A stretch of DNA of 64,000 nt from Atherinomorus stipes. Taxonomy: Eukaryota > Chordata > Actinopteri > Atheriniformes > Atherinidae. Shown piece by piece: positions 1-11,950 of this stretch. The position numbers and the translations under genes were made by a program. The DNA is taken from positions 1 through 64,000 of the forward strand of contig JALJCO010012618.1 in the NCBI GenBank assembly GCA_023101725.1. Direction: 5' to 3'. The notes below the pieces were generated by a model. The model searched no databases, had not been told where the DNA came from, and saw nothing but the letters and a program-made list of their open reading frames with translations. Every line of letters begins with the position of its first letter. Position 1 is the first letter of the stretch.

Positions 1-127
1 TGTTTTGTTTGCAGAAATACTGGTGTGAATGTGAACCGGACTAGTTAAGAATTGCAACATCGTTACAACTTTTTAGCCAAACCGAACCACTGTACCAAAC
101 TAACAGGTGTGAAAGCACCCTTACATA

Positions 128-238
128 CTGCTGTTCTGAGCCCTGGGACGCTTCTGGGCAGTGACGGTTTGAAAATGCACATAATGAATGTTGGTGTGCC
201 ATCAAAACGAGTCAGAAACACAAATTTTTAAAGTCTAA
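128..238 (+). repeat. Unnamed dispersed repeat, copy 1
   Basis: The stretch with cctgggacgcttctgggcag and tgccatcaaaacgagtcaga recurs near 11600-11715 and 12355-12478. I do not recognise the family. The left neighbour (1-120) ends in aggtgtgaaagcaccctta, which resembles the end of a hAT-type MITE, but only one end is in the window. Confidence 0.55.
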
Positions 239-240
239 AA

Positions 241-1604
241 GTAACGTTGAGTGTCGTTAATATTCACTGTCAGCATCAATAAAATTGTCTAGAGTACAGG
301 GAAAATGTTTTTTGTTCATTGCAATGCAGTATAGGATATTCTCTCTGTCCTAATTAACTGTCTTTTTCTCTGTTGATGAAATGGTCCATGTTAACTGAAG
401 ACAGGATGCAATATTTTTACAAACATTGTTCACAAAATTGTGATATTGACTGAAATTGTGAAAATGAACCTAATTTTTTTAAGTTGGATGGCCTGTCAAC
501 AAAAACAAGGAGCAGAAAAGGCTGAAATAATTCTAATGAATTAGGGGTACAGGGAGATATGCTGTATTGAACTCATCGTTTTGTTCATCATTACATGTAC
601 CGTCCATCACACTTTGACATATATAATATGATTATCTGACTGAAAAGTTTACAGCAATTTGTGAAATATTTTACAGATGAATGTATGGCAACTTGTCACA
701 ATGTTTGTTATTCCTTCACAAATGTTAATAACATTTAGTCTCTCCTGTCTCAGCAGATGCTGCTAATTGTCTGAGTTGCATACTGGATCTAAAATGCTGG
801 ACATGATTGTTCATCCTCCCACCTATATGTGCTGTAGGTGGTCTGCTTCTACATTGGATAACTCAATTTACTTATATAAATTCTCTGTGGGAGTACTTGG
901 ATTACACATGGTGTATTAATCATTTGGTTCCCTAAGCCCAGCATGTGTGGGACTGCAATGACCTCATGTGTTGAATCATAACATGTAATTAGTGGACGTG
1001 AGGACCAAAAGTGTTTGAAAGCAAACTGGTGGTGAATACTTCAGGCTTTGTCTTCCATCAGTTGCTTTCAGTGCTGGCGTTGTTGAAGTTGTTCTAAAGG
1101 AACTGTAATTGAAGCTGTTATCTAAAATCTGGCCAAGGGGTTACACTATACCTGATGGCTCCCTTCTCTATCCTGAATCTGATGTCTTGTGTGTCCAAAG
1201 CCTCAATTTTCCAGGGTCAGTCTGTGATTGTAAGATCAGACTTAATGAGAAAGCAACCAAGTGCAGCTTTCACCACTTGGATTCAGCAATGAAGTCACCA
1301 CCTTTAGTTAATATACTTTTTCCTCTCAGAACGCCCACTTAGGCCTTTTCACATTTGCCTCATTTTGTTGTGCATCAGTGTCATGTGTGAAAGTGCAGAC
1401 ACAGTCAAGTTAAGATGATTTTCTACTGATGCATCTCTGAGTAGGAAGGGCGATAAAACTTGATTCTGTCAATACAGTACCATTAGTATGTGGTACTTTT
1501 TTATATTGACACTTTTTGTCTCTTACAGCAAAATCCCATGGTCGCACAGTGTGCATTAAAGGCAGGGTGGATGATGTTTTCCAGGAGCATTTTTTACTAT
1601 ATTG
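241..1604. other. No gene or recognised repeat
   Basis: AT-rich sequence without a convincing coding exon or splice pair. The frame at 1109-1342 starts on TTG and has no family features, so I regard it as chance. Confidence 0.5.
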
Positions 1605-2722
1605 CTTAAAGTCTTCTTCACACCCCGATTGCAGACAATTAATTAAATGTTCTGACACAAAAATGTAAAAAAAATTATCACCTGTGAAACATGCAGGACT
1701 GGAAAAACCCCATCCAATGAAATGAATTTTATTGGATGGGGTTGTAAACGGCCCGTGCTGATTGATTGAATGATTATGTCCATCAAACTCGACCGCCTTG
1801 TTGCGCCCCCACCTTCCTCGCCCGCGCATGCGCTAGCAACTTGCCGTGAGCGTCTCACAGTGCAGACGAACATGGCTGCTCTTATCGATGCCGCTGTTTG
1901 GTCTTAAAAAGAAAAAATGGATGAGGATCAAGTCATGGAGGTGTTGGTGTTTGCAGTGAGGATGTTTTACGCCACAGAAGAAGTTGGAGGTGAGATAATT
2001 ATCACTTTTAGGAAACGTGGTTCCTCTGTTGTTTACTGGGAAGCTAACAAGCTAGCCACTCGGCTGTTCTCGGTTATGTTTCGCCGACAACCATCTGCGG
2101 ACGTGTTCCTGTACTCTGGTGGCGTGGTTTATATGTTTTCAAATTTAGCTTGCTCGAACCGTTTTTCCAGGATCCCCTACCTTGCCTTTATTATTTCTAT
2201 TACTAGGGAAATATAAAATATGAATAAACTCACGAGTACAAGTACTGGAAATGTTTGTCAAACAATAATAAATTATATTGATGAGTAAATTAAACAAAAA
2301 TTTGATTAAAAAACCTTTTTTAGAATGAAAAATAATTCAATGACAGATTAAGATAAGCTTATTTATATGCATTTAATGGAAAATGATCAAATATAATATA
2401 TAATAGTAACATAAATATCATAAAACATATTGGGCAATCACCTTTATTGAACAAGTGAAATTTCAAAACCTAATACATCGTTTCTACAGTAACAGCAGCA
2501 TCATTATGACATAATGTCTGATAAGCTGCCATAATCAGGTGACACAGAGCCATGACCGGGTTCTGCACATAATTTCATTACCTAAAACTCTCAGAAGTGA
2601 AAACAAGTCACATGTTTTGTATCAGCACAGTGGTGTCTCCCAAAAAAAAGAGGATTTATTCTTTTTACTGGCTGATATCAAAGTATTGACTCCAGTGTGT
2701 CAAAACACCCATCCCTACCTTT
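1605..2722 (+). repeat. Dispersed hAT-like element, 3' part (relative of 58.3-59.2 kb)
   Basis: From agtcttcttcacacccc to aacacccatccctac this stretch matches 58326-59220 in order, with scattered differences. Shared marks include gtgcagacgaac, gaggatgttttac, gaagaagttggaggtga and cctaaaactctcagaagtga. The short frame at 1917 lies inside the repeat and is not conserved in the other copy, so no gene is called. Only the right terminal motif is present here; the left end seen at 57.3 kb is missing. Confidence 0.75.
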
Positions 2723-3721
2723 GAGCTGGCATAGGAAAGTAGTAAAGTAGGACTCATGGACTGGATGGTGGGTGGGTTTGATGCTTGAAGCTGTTGCACC
2801 AATCACAAGATCAGACATCCGATAAGTCAGGCAGTTCGATTCGCTGAAATGTCTGCGCATTGAAAAAGTGATCAACATCCACTATTAACTATGCTAGCAA
2901 AGCAGTGCAACAGATCCTGAAGTAATGTGATGTCACTTCATTCAAATGAAATGAGAAACAAGACCGTTTATGCATGATAAGTGTGTGAATCCAGCCTGTC
3001 AAAGGTCTGATAGTTTGTAGCACCAGTAGGAAGAGCAACAGACCCATGCTGGATGAAGCCCAATTATATTTCAGTCATTTCAAGATAAGGGTGGGAGTTA
3101 CGTTAGATTATTAAAAAGAAAATACATGGCTTTACCATGAACAAAATCAATTAGGAGGATTCATTCAGTGTAAACGCTGTTAAAATGCTGAAATATCTAA
3201 AAACTGTCTCCTATTTGTACTTTGCTGAGAGTGTAAAAGAAAAAAAATTATGTAACCACAGTGATTACTCTTTGGTGTGTTTCCTTGGTGCATCAGAGTA
3301 AAAGGCAGTCTTTGTGTGGTTGTATTAAGTCACTAATCTGTGGAGTCATCACATGGAGGGTTTCTGTGCTCCTGTGGTTCTGCGGCAGCAGTCATGTGTG
3401 GGTAATGGCAGCTTCTCATGAATGTCTCTGTGGTTACTTCTAATTCTCTTCTTCCCGAACTCAGCCCTGTATGTGTGTGTTTGTGTGTGTGTATGGCTCC
3501 TTGTGAGGACCACATCAAGACTTGCTGGCATTGTTTCCAAGCATCATTCACATTTACTTGCTAGTATGTCTTTGGTATTAAAGTCTTAGGTGAGTTAGGA
3601 AGACAAGGTAAGCAATGTTAATGTCTTTTAAATGCTTAAAAATAATGTCAGAGGAAGAACTAAAATAGCTTTGAAAAATATTGTTATAATTATGGTTTAA
3701 ACTTAGATTTCAGCTTGAATG
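2723..3721. other. No gene seen; short TG-rich stretch
   Basis: No exon-like structure was found. A short imperfect TG microsatellite lies at about 3470-3492. The overlapping short frames around 3261-3551 are conflicting and low in complexity. Confidence 0.5.
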
Positions 3722-4060
3722 TTAAAGGTACAGTACGTAAAAAATCAAAGGTCAATGGCAGGAAAATGTGATATATAATTTAAAACTGTGTCTCTATTGA
3801 TGTGTAATCGCTGCACTAGAATACCTGTTATATATTCATTTTCTTAGAATGAGTCATTTATATCTACTTGCTGGGTGGTGTACATATGGAGGCTGCCATA
3901 TTTGTTCTACCATTTTTACTAAGGTGTCCCTGAATGGACAAAACAATGTGTGAATTAGAACCCTCTGAACTAAATATCCCTTTTCCCTGATGATAGGACA
4001 GATTATGATGATATGAATGGACAGCGTTGTATTTTATATATGCAGGCAAATTTGCTGATT
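3722..4060 (+). repeat. MITE-like repeat (relative of 63.48-63.98 kb)
   Basis: Starts gttaaaggtacagtacgtaa and shares ctattgatgtgtaat, gctgcactagaata, tggaggctgc and ggacaaaacaatgtgtg with 63490-63680. The other copy ends cactgtacctttaag, the inverted form of this start. The family is therefore a TTAA-flanked inverted-repeat element, and this copy lacks its right end. Downstream, to 4585, there is only a T run (4098-4121) and AT-rich sequence. Confidence 0.65.
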
Positions 4061-4585
4061 TACCTAAAGTGGGTCTTTTCAGAGCTTTTTGTATTCCTTT
4101 TTTTTTTTTTTTTTTTTTTTTACTTTGCCTTTGTGGCTTAAGTTCAGGTTAGGTATAAGTGAATTTTGCTTGGGAAACAAGATAGTATCGTGCAAGTGAA
4201 CTTTTTTGTAAAGTACAATTTTACAATTTTCATGCACTTTTGAGACAGTTGATGTTCAAATTTATATGTCGACTTAACAGTTCTTATAATGCCATTATTA
4301 TGATGTTGACTAATCCTGTATTTAGCTCTGTAAAATACCAGTCCGCTATGTGGAAACACTGGCATGACCTGTTAATGGACCTGGAGTCTAAATTACACTT
4401 TTAAAAAAAACTAACAAATTTAACAGTAGATTTCTGCTTTTTTTCTTTGTTTTTGGTTTAAGTTATGTTGGACACTGCTAGAATTTATTTATTTAAGCTG
4501 AGGGTTAGCAGAAGAAAAATACTTTGTCCTATCATAATGTGCCCTTAATTAATATTTTGTGATGTGCTAAAAAAAAAAAAAACCT

Positions 4586-4965
4586 TTAAGGGGACTTGAG
4601 GCAAGATTAACAAATGAAACACAGTGACTGCCACTGCGGGTAACTGCAGCCACGAGCCAAGCTGTCACAGGAGCGTGAACAAATTCAAACTCCTCCCCTT
4701 TCCTTGTAGTGCCACTTTTTAGTGTCTTTCAGTTGATCTGGGTCATTTGCTAATGGCAGAAGAATCCATAACTATCCCTTTCAGTGTTTGAATTTACCGC
4801 GACCCTCTTTTTCCTGTATCAAAACCATCTGGGACGCGTATGCAGCGTCATTTGATGTCACATCCGTAGGACAGCGCGGGCCATCGAATCGCAGCACATT
4901 ATGCAGCGCACAGCCTGTTCAAGGCAACGGAGAGAGACGTGGGTGGGCTCGTTCTTTTTGGTTTT
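4586..4965 (+). repeat. Fragment of hAT-like element (relative of 57.4-57.8 kb)
   Basis: Shares aaggggacttgaggcaagat, gcagccacgagccaag, ttttagtgtctttcagttga, gcagaagaatccataacta and cgttcaaggcaacggagag with 57404-57775. The 4788 frame is repeat sequence, not a gene. In the 57 kb copy this segment precedes the part found here at 1.6-2.7 kb, so the order differs between the two places. Confidence 0.7.
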
Positions 4966-5313
4966 TAACGCTTCATCATTTCTTACTTTATCTGCAAATC
5001 TCAACCCTGAAACCATTTAAATGGCCGGGCCGGATCAGACAGCTGAAAACACCCATTGCCAGCGTGCAGCTTCTAAACGGTGAAACTCATCAGACTCAGA
5101 ACCCCTGGAATCATCTGGTGAACCCAGACACAGAGCAGAGATGCCTGACGACGACATTCCCTGACTTTGTTTATCACATAAAGCCAAGCCACTGACTTTG
5201 CATGTAAACCTGACACCCTTGACGCCCAAATCGCGTTTGGTGTGTACGCACCATTAGGCATCTGGACTTTTTTACAACGAGACTGATCTCCCTCAAAATA
5301 CGTTGCTTTAGGT

Positions 5314-5791
5314 CAGGGGTACCCAAGTCCAGTCCTTGAGAGCTTTACTATTCTGCAACTTTTAGATGCATCCCTTCTTCAACATGAATCAAACTAGAAA
5401 AGCACTCGGAGGGCGCAGACCTCCACCAGGCTGCTCTCGCCATGATAAAGAATCCTTCAAAAAATTCCTGGATCCAGAAGGTGATCCGGATCACCACCAA
5501 AATGTGCTGGGTTTGTCCTTGGGCTGAGGCACGCGACTGGTAAAAACTTCTGGTCAATCTGTCCAATACTTTTTCTGTAAAGTTGCTGACTGACAGACAG
5601 ACAGACAACCAACGCTACCGAAAGCATTACCGCCTTGGCAGAGGTAATAAATGGCCTGTTACCAGGCCTCTGCAGAGGTGAAAGACAGGCACAAGGGAAT
5701 TAAACCATTTGATGCAGGTGTGTTGCAGAGGGGATGAATCTAAAAGTTGCAGATTAGCACAGCTCTAAAGGACTGGACTTGGGCACCCCTG
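5314..5791. mobile_element. hAT-like MITE with an internal insertion
   Basis: The ends are inverted: caggggtacccaagtccagt on the left and actggacttgggcacccctg on the right. The CAGGGGT tips and flanking 8-mers (ctttaggt and ctctaagc, 5 of 8 equal) suggest an old hAT-type insertion. A relative spans 41794-42602. The interior at about 5400-5650 is a different repeat. Confidence 0.7.
5400..5650 (+). repeat. Common fish repeat, possibly an RTE/Expander-type LINE tail
   Basis: Contains cactcggagggcgcagacct, a run of gacagacagacag and the ending cttggcagaggtaataa. I recognise this pattern from many fish genomes as a widespread repeat, probably the 3' part of an RTE-type LINE, but the class is from memory and uncertain. 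It lies inside the 5314-5791 MITE. The minus-strand frame here is not a gene. Confidence 0.5.
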
Positions 5792-6971
5792 CTCTAAGCA
5801 AAAGTTCATGTCGGCCAGTAAGCTGGAGTTAAGTTTGAAGAGTATGCAATCTTTAGGGTTTTTGAGAGGAAATGCATTTGAACTAAAAAAAAAAAAAAGA
5901 AAAAAAGAGTTGTGTAGTAAAAAGAATGTATTTTAGTCATCGTCCACCCCCCTTCCCTTTCCTTAAGCGCTTAGTTACACAAATCACAAAGTGGCAAAGT
6001 GTTCACATGTTGCATTTACATGTAACCATGGCAGCAAGAAAAATCCCCTCTGTAAGGGTTGTGTTCACAGCATAAAAAGTTTCCTTTTTAACCCTAACCC
6101 AGATCTTATTCTAACACTAAACATGTTAAATTCATTTCATTATTTGTTTGGCATGAGTCAACAAGATGCAGATGCAATTCAATACAAATCACTGTAATCC
6201 AATGATAATTTATTCTATGACCAGTTCATAGAAATAATTCCCCAACTCAGAAAATCAAAATTGCATCTAAATGGCAGAAAATGCTGCACTATTAACCCCT
6301 ATGACAACTTGGATGGTGTTGCCCATCTTTTACATCGATATCACAGCTTCCAGGAAGAAAAATCATAACATTTTTTCATCAAAACAAAGATCACACTCGT
6401 TAGATACAGGCTTTTGCATTCTCTCCAGATTTTCTGAAATTTCTCATGTGAAATATCCACATTGTCTTTTTTTTTTTTTTTTTTACCATTTTACATTCTC
6501 ACTCATAATCCTTCCTCATCTTTTCTTCGAAAATACTTCCACTGGTATCACATTTCCTATCAAGTCATATTACTGATCTGTTGTCAATTAACTTGACATG
6601 TGATGTCTAATGTGTTTGCAAAAAAACTGTGGTTTGCATTTAATTAGCGGTCCAGGCCCATGGAGCAACGCAGGGGGCCACAATGCATGCATCACAGTTT
6701 ACCAGCGGAAATCCTATTCTTTTTCTTTTTTTTTTTATTCACATCCTTTTCACTGTTTGAAAAATTTCACAGTTTTATTACCTGGACTTTTTGTTGAATA
6801 TTTCAAGGGCCGGGTGTGCACAAGTATAATGCTACAATGCCATTTTTATTAGATCTGTGCAGACTATTGGTAAAGGTTTTTTGCATAAAGCTCCAGTGTT
6901 GGCTTGGCCCTCTTCCTTCTGACTTATTTCCAGCAGAATTGTTTGAAGATCGCTTGTACATCTTCTAATTG

Positions 6972-6972
<1 letters not shown>
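5792..6972. other. No gene or clear repeat
   Basis: AT-rich DNA with homopolymer runs (A at 5885-5898, T at 6468-6484). Short frames with poly-Phe stretches reflect the T runs. A small aaccctaaccc motif near 6092 is isolated. Confidence 0.45.

Positions 6973-7028
<56 letters not shown>
6973..7028. repeat. (TA)n microsatellite
   Basis: An uninterrupted TA run followed by a short GT run. The Tyr-Ile frames on both strands come from it. Confidence 0.95.
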
Positions 7029-7034
<6 letters not shown>

Positions 7035-7064
7035 CTGTATATGTATATATACAGATACATGTAT

Positions 7065-7168
7065 TTAAATTTGTTTGATGATCTGAAACATTTAAGTGTG
7101 ACAAACATGCAAAAAAGTAAGAAATTAGGAAGGGGGCAAAAACGTTTTCACACAGCTGTATATAAATG
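7065..7168 (-). mobile_element. Tc1-like 3' end fragment
   Basis: The sequence from tttgtttgatgatctgaaac to gttttcacacagctgta matches 44578-44669, the terminal inverted repeat side of the Tc1-like remnant at 43.8-44.7 kb. Only this end is present. Confidence 0.65.
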
Positions 7169-7169
7169 T

Positions 7170-8164
7170 ATATACACTTATGTATATATAAGTGTGCCCC
7201 CTAAATTCACAAGAAGATTGCTCTTAGCTTCTAACCATCTGATTCTGAGGAAGTTCTTATTCCCTCCAGAAAAAAGACTAACTGGTCATTCACACTGAAA
7301 GGCCTCCTGAAACTCGCAGCACTGTGGTATCTCACCACCCCAACTTGCTCCAGTCCATCATTTTTGCCCTCTCCTCCCCTCAGGTAACTGTTGAATGATT
7401 CAGGGCAGTGACACACCAGAGTGCAGCCTGTGGCTATAAGTCAGTGACCTCCATGTTTCTGGGGCACAGCACACCCAATTCCTGACAGATCTGTGATACT
7501 CTTTGACAAAGAACAGAACGGAAAACTATCCAGAAAGTTCAAAACCGAGAGTAACATTTTCAATAAGTTGCAGGGCTGAGGTATGCAAGTGGATTTTTTA
7601 TATACACGTATATTATTGCTGTCCCATCTTCTCTCATTTTTCTTCTTATTCTTTTTTTTAAGCCACCATCAAGGACCACCAAAACTCTTTTATCTTTGAC
7701 AAGACATTGACAAGTTCACTAGAGCTTCATACCAAATCGAGCAAAGCTCCATTAATGAGCAAAAGAGGGTTGAAAGTTATTTGTAGATGGGAGGAAGGTG
7801 GGAGAGCAGTCACGGTTGAAAACACTTGACTAAGCAGGATGTTACTTTCTCTGAGCTGTTTTGTCAACATAAGATGTAGTTGCACACTTTACTTGCATTG
7901 TTCTTTTCCAAAAATTCTCACCATTCTCCAGCCACAGTGATGGATGGACATTTAAAAAGAAAGAGAGTCAGAGGTTGACAAGAAAGCAAATTGTGTGTTG
8001 ATGTGACAATGTTTTCTTCTGTCAGTTTGAACAGCTTTTGTTTCATCTGCAACTCTGAATGTTTGGCCAAGTCTGAAAAGAGCAGGAAGACACTGATTCC
8101 AACGGGGCCGTAAACCACATAAAAACTATTAGAATTATCTTGAAGGTTTTTATACATATATACA
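7170..8164. other. No gene seen
   Basis: No exon, repeat end or structured RNA recognised. Short frames on both strands overlap one another without family features. Confidence 0.45.

Positions 8165-8165
<1 letters not shown>

Positions 8166-8220
<55 letters not shown>
8166..8220. repeat. (TA)n microsatellite with GT tail
   Basis: A TA run of about 45 bases followed by gtgtgtgtgt, just left of a Tc1-like element end. Confidence 0.95.
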
Positions 8221-8949
8221 TTATACAACTACTGTATACAACTTTATTGGCAAAAGTATTTGCTCGCCCATCCAAATTATGGGAATCAGGTGTTCCAATC
8301 ACTTCCATGGCCAGAGGTGTATAAAATGAAGCAGCTAGGCATGCAGACTGTTTTTACAAACATTTGTGAAAGAATGGGTCGCTCTCAGGAGCTCAGTGAA
8401 TTCCTGCATGGAACTGTGATAGGATGCCAGGCAAATCCAGTTGTGAAATTTCCTCGCTCCTAAATATTCCACAGTCAACTGTGAGCTGTATTAAAAGAAA
8501 ATGGAAGTGTTTGGGAAGGACAGCAACTCAGCCACAAAGTGGTCGGCCACGTAAACTGATGGAGCGAGGTCAACAGATGCTGAAGCGCATAGCGTGAAGA
8601 GGTCGCCAACTTTCTGCAGAGTCAATCACTACAGACCTCCAAACTTCATGTGGCCTTCAGATCAGAATAAATAATACCCCCCAAGCAAGGGTATAAAAAC
8701 AAGAAGTGGACTTTCTGCTCTGTGGTCCGTGGCAAGGACCACAGAACGACCACCGATCTAGATGCCACATGTATTACACCATGGTCCGTGACAAGGAGCT
8801 GCTTATAAGTAAAATCTTTAGTTATTTTTTGTTGAGACAATCAGCAAATATCATGACATAATATCATTAGTGGGAAATGTGGAAAAGTTGCGCAGTGATA
8901 GCCCAATAGTGCAATGTTCAATTTTTAAGGTAAATGATATTAACACAAA

Positions 8950-9351
8950 TTGCCTGGTAGGCTAAAAAACGAGCAGCCAGCAAGACATTTTGGACAATTT
9001 CATGCTCCCAACTTTGTGGGAACAGTTTGGAGCTGGCTCCTTCCTTCCAACATGACTGTGCACCAGAGCACAAAGCAGGTCCATAAAGACATGGATGCAG
9101 AGTCTGGTATGAATGAACCTGACTGGCTTGCACAGAGTCCTGACCTTAACCTGACAGAACACCTTTGGGATGAATTAGAGCAGAGACTGAGAGCCAGGCC
9201 TTCTCATTCAACATCAGTGTGTGACCTCACAAATGCGCTTCTGGAAGAATGGTCAAAAATTCCCATAAACACACTCCTAAACCTTGTGGACAGCCTTCCC
9301 AGAATAGTTGAAGCTGTTCTAGTTGCAAAGGGTGGACCAACATCATATTGA
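8950..9351 (+). pseudogene. Tc1-like transposase, C-terminal half (pseudogene)
   Basis: This frame contains LAQSPDLNLTEHLWDELEQR, the conserved SPDLN..EHLWDELE block with the third acidic residue of the DDE catalytic triad, and ends GGPTSY-stop as in related fish elements. The QDN/PH region expected about 35 residues upstream is degraded: MTVHQSTK stands where a D-N-P-H or D-N-A-P motif would be. The upstream half is out of frame. The family assignment is firm; the lack of function is inferred from the breaks. Confidence 0.8.
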
Positions 9352-9383
9352 ACCCCATGGATTAGGAATGGGATATCACTTAA

Positions 9384-11005
9384 AGGCAAACTTCCATTTT
9401 AAACATATGTAGAAGCCTTTGTAGTGTATCAGGTCCACATTGAACATTGCCAATGCAAAAAAGTACATATACTAGACCGACGGGGCTTTCCTGACAGAAA
9501 ATAACAGAAAATTCCTGTCACTCCGTGTAAAACAGCGCCCCCAGCAACAAACCAGAAGTGACGCAGGGGTAGGCGAACGCTCCCGACTCTACGTACAGTA
9601 TAAAAACATGGATCCCAGCAGGAGCAGCAGGACTCTGAATACGACATTCATCACAGCTTTAATGCTGAAGGCCACATAATATATGTACATGAAATTGTGG
9701 AAAATAACATTGTAAAAAAAATTCTAAGTCACCTCTCGATTAGTTTTCATTTAGAAATTATGTGTACAAGATCCTTGGTGTCACACATTTAGGTCTTCTA
9801 CGGTCTTTACACCGTTTAAAAAATCTGTTCCTGTTTATCTGATTAATTTCATTATATGTTAGCAACCATCATTATGTATTTGTTGAGGTTTTCAGAGTGT
9901 TTAAGTGACAATTGCTGATAAATCTCCATTTAGAGGAGACAGACTCCGCTCCAGCGGATGACGTGGGGCATGAATATCCGCCGAACAGCGACTGCATCCG
10001 TGTGTTTACTCCCACCAACAACCGGCTCCGTTACACCTAAACAACACACAGCAGCAGGACATTTTCCCTTTGACTCTGTCCACAGATGTCTCTGCTAACA
10101 GCAGCTCTGTCTCACAGCTCATACAAAGCACTTTTACAGATTTTTGGAGACCAAATTTGGAGAAAAGTCGAGTGAGCCGCTGAAAGTGACGGAGGAGCTG
10201 ATATCAACCGTCCTGGAAGCCAAACGTGAGCTCAGTCTGGAGGGACGATAGTTTCCTCCCTCTTCTAGTTACTCTGCGGTCAGAAACCCTTGCTTTTCGC
10301 AGGATTTTGTGTTGAAAAGGCAGCGGAGAAAACAGTGTCCTGCTTTGATGCGGCGGAAGTCCTGCGAGCTGCGGGCAGACTGAGTAATCTCTCCCCGGTT
10401 CGTGAGCCGGGTGATACCGCTCTTTCCGTAGGAAAACGATGGGCTGCAAAGCGTTTTTTTTTCACCATGGATCGTGTGTACGGGCGTTTATGAGTCCCGC
10501 CTCCGGATTTGAGCTCTTGGTGTTCAGAGGAACAGCGACAAACACTGAAACCTGCAGAAACACAGCAGCGTTGCCGGCTAAAGCTAAGCTAACATTTACA
10601 CGGCCATCTGTTTGTGAGTCAATCCGGAGAAGAGGACGTCTCTGGAGGCGATCAGGAAGGTGCTGGCCAGGAGAGTTCAGCCTCAGCTATAGAGGTGAGG
10701 TTCAGAAAGAAGACAGATGTTCAGAAAGATGATGTCTAGCTGCTAATCAGCTGTTGTCTCACCGTTTATCGGTTATTGTTTTGCGTTGGTCAGCTGTGGA
10801 ATTCACAGGACTTCACCTACTCTGACGTCAGAGGTCACATGATTCCAAAACTGTGCGGTGATTGTGAAAGAGAGTTTTATCTGCTCCCCTTCCCTTTTTA
10901 AGTAATACTTCCTGGTTCTTTTCAACTTAAGAGACCGAACAGTTACTGCCTCATCTCAGGGAAGGATTTTCTGCCATTATAAAGAACATGAAACATACAC
11001 TTTAA
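9384..11005. mobile_element. 1.6 kb TTAA-flanked insertion in the Tc1-like element
   Basis: The Tc1-like 3' end is broken between ggatatcact(taa) and (t)taagctcatatgtgagtc. Each junction carries TTAA (9380-9383 and 11002-11005), the target duplication of piggyBac-type elements. The inserted DNA is GC-richer than its surroundings in the middle (10000-10700). It has no long open frame and only weakly similar ends (AGGCAAACTTCC against AGTGTATGTTTC). It may be a non-autonomous element. Confidence 0.6.
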
Positions 11006-11079
11006 GCTCATATGTGAGTCAAGGCAGGTGAGCAAATACTTTTGGCAATATAGTGTACGTATGTACTGTGTATATAACA

Positions 11080-11950
11080 TCATAATATTGATTTTGTATT
11101 GTGGCTCAACAGAAATATGAAAAACAAACAACAAATAAAACAAGTTAACAAGCATGATGGGGCTCCTGAGCTAAAATTTTGTTGAGCAACCGTTTCAAGC
11201 AATCATATGGACTCCGCCCATATTAGCGTTTACAGTCGTTTATTTCAACCCTTCCCCATATCCCTAAGCCCTAACCCTAACCTCACTATCTGGTCATGCC
11301 CATCGGCTGTCCAACGGCGCCTAATATCCGTCTCCTGCAATCCGCAGGCAGGGGTACTTGCTGTGATTCACTCCAGCCAGTAAAAGACAGTCTTATCTTG
11401 ACTCTTGTTCTGTCCTTTCCTCTCTTTCTTTTCCTTTCTTCCTCCAGTAATTTTTCCTTGCGTTTCTTTGCCAAATCGGGCATAATGCATGTTCAAATCA
11501 CCCGCTGTTTTCATGTCTGGTTCATATCTGTTTGCTACCACATGGCGCAGTGCGCAACCAATAGTCGGCTGGAACGTCCCAGACGAAAAAGTTACACAGT
11601 GCAGTTTTTGAGCCTTGGGACGCCGCTGGGCAGCGATGACTCAAAAATTGGCAAAATGAATGTTGGTCTGCCATCAAAACAAGTCAGTAAAGCTTTTAAG
11701 TAAAAGTAAAGTTGTGGGTCTCTCATTTATCTAGAACAGTTTGTTTGTTTTTTGTTTTATCTATTATTTTTCAAACAAAAATTCAAAATCAACATTTTAT
11801 TTGACTAAATTATGATTTAGTACAGTTTGATTCATTATTACTTTTTCAGTTTTGTGTTATTTGAATTTCTATCGTGAATTTAGCCTTTTGTTGAATGGGA
11901 GGGTACATAAATTTTCAAGCACAACTGCATGAGAACCGTATAACTGTGTA
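11080..11950 (+). mobile_element. Tc1-like MITE (relative of 27.2-27.7 kb), split
   Basis: The left part 11080-11203 (caagcatgatggggctcctg, tttgttgagcaac) and right part 11738-11935 (ttcaaacaaaaattcaaaat, ending ttttcaagcacaactgca) match the single element at 27193-27711. The piece between, 11205-11735, is an insertion that carries copy 2 of the unnamed repeat. The extreme left TIR is missing. Confidence 0.65.
11545..11715 (+). repeat. Unnamed dispersed repeat, copy 2
   Basis: Shares gagccttgggacgccgctgg, gaatgttggtctgccatcaa and aacaagtcag with the copies at 128-238 and 12350-12478. The frame at 11296-11703 lies over this repeat and an upstream CT-rich stretch and is not considered a gene. 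Confidence 0.55.

Larger units (their letters stand above)
8237..11057 (+). mobile_element. Decayed Tc1-like transposon, interrupted by other insertions
   Basis: The ends are inverted: ttggcaaaagtatttgctc near 8246 and gagcaaatacttttggcaa near 11032, each flanked by TA. Remains of the N-terminal half of a transposase lie at about 8374-8660 with several stops. The C-terminal half is open at 9045-9351. The stretch 8665-8940 between them is foreign or strongly diverged. A further 1.6 kb insertion splits the 3' end at a TTAA. The element cannot be active. Confidence 0.8.

Noticed and set aside
6832..7298. Open frames of Tyr-Ile repeats on both strands
   Set aside because: They are translations of the (TA)n microsatellite.
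8043..8463. Open frames over the second (TA)n run
   Set aside because: Microsatellite translation running into a Tc1-like element end; no gene.
11262..11282. Telomere-like ccctaaccctaacc motif
   Set aside because: Only two to three imperfect units; another small one near 6092. No telomeric array.
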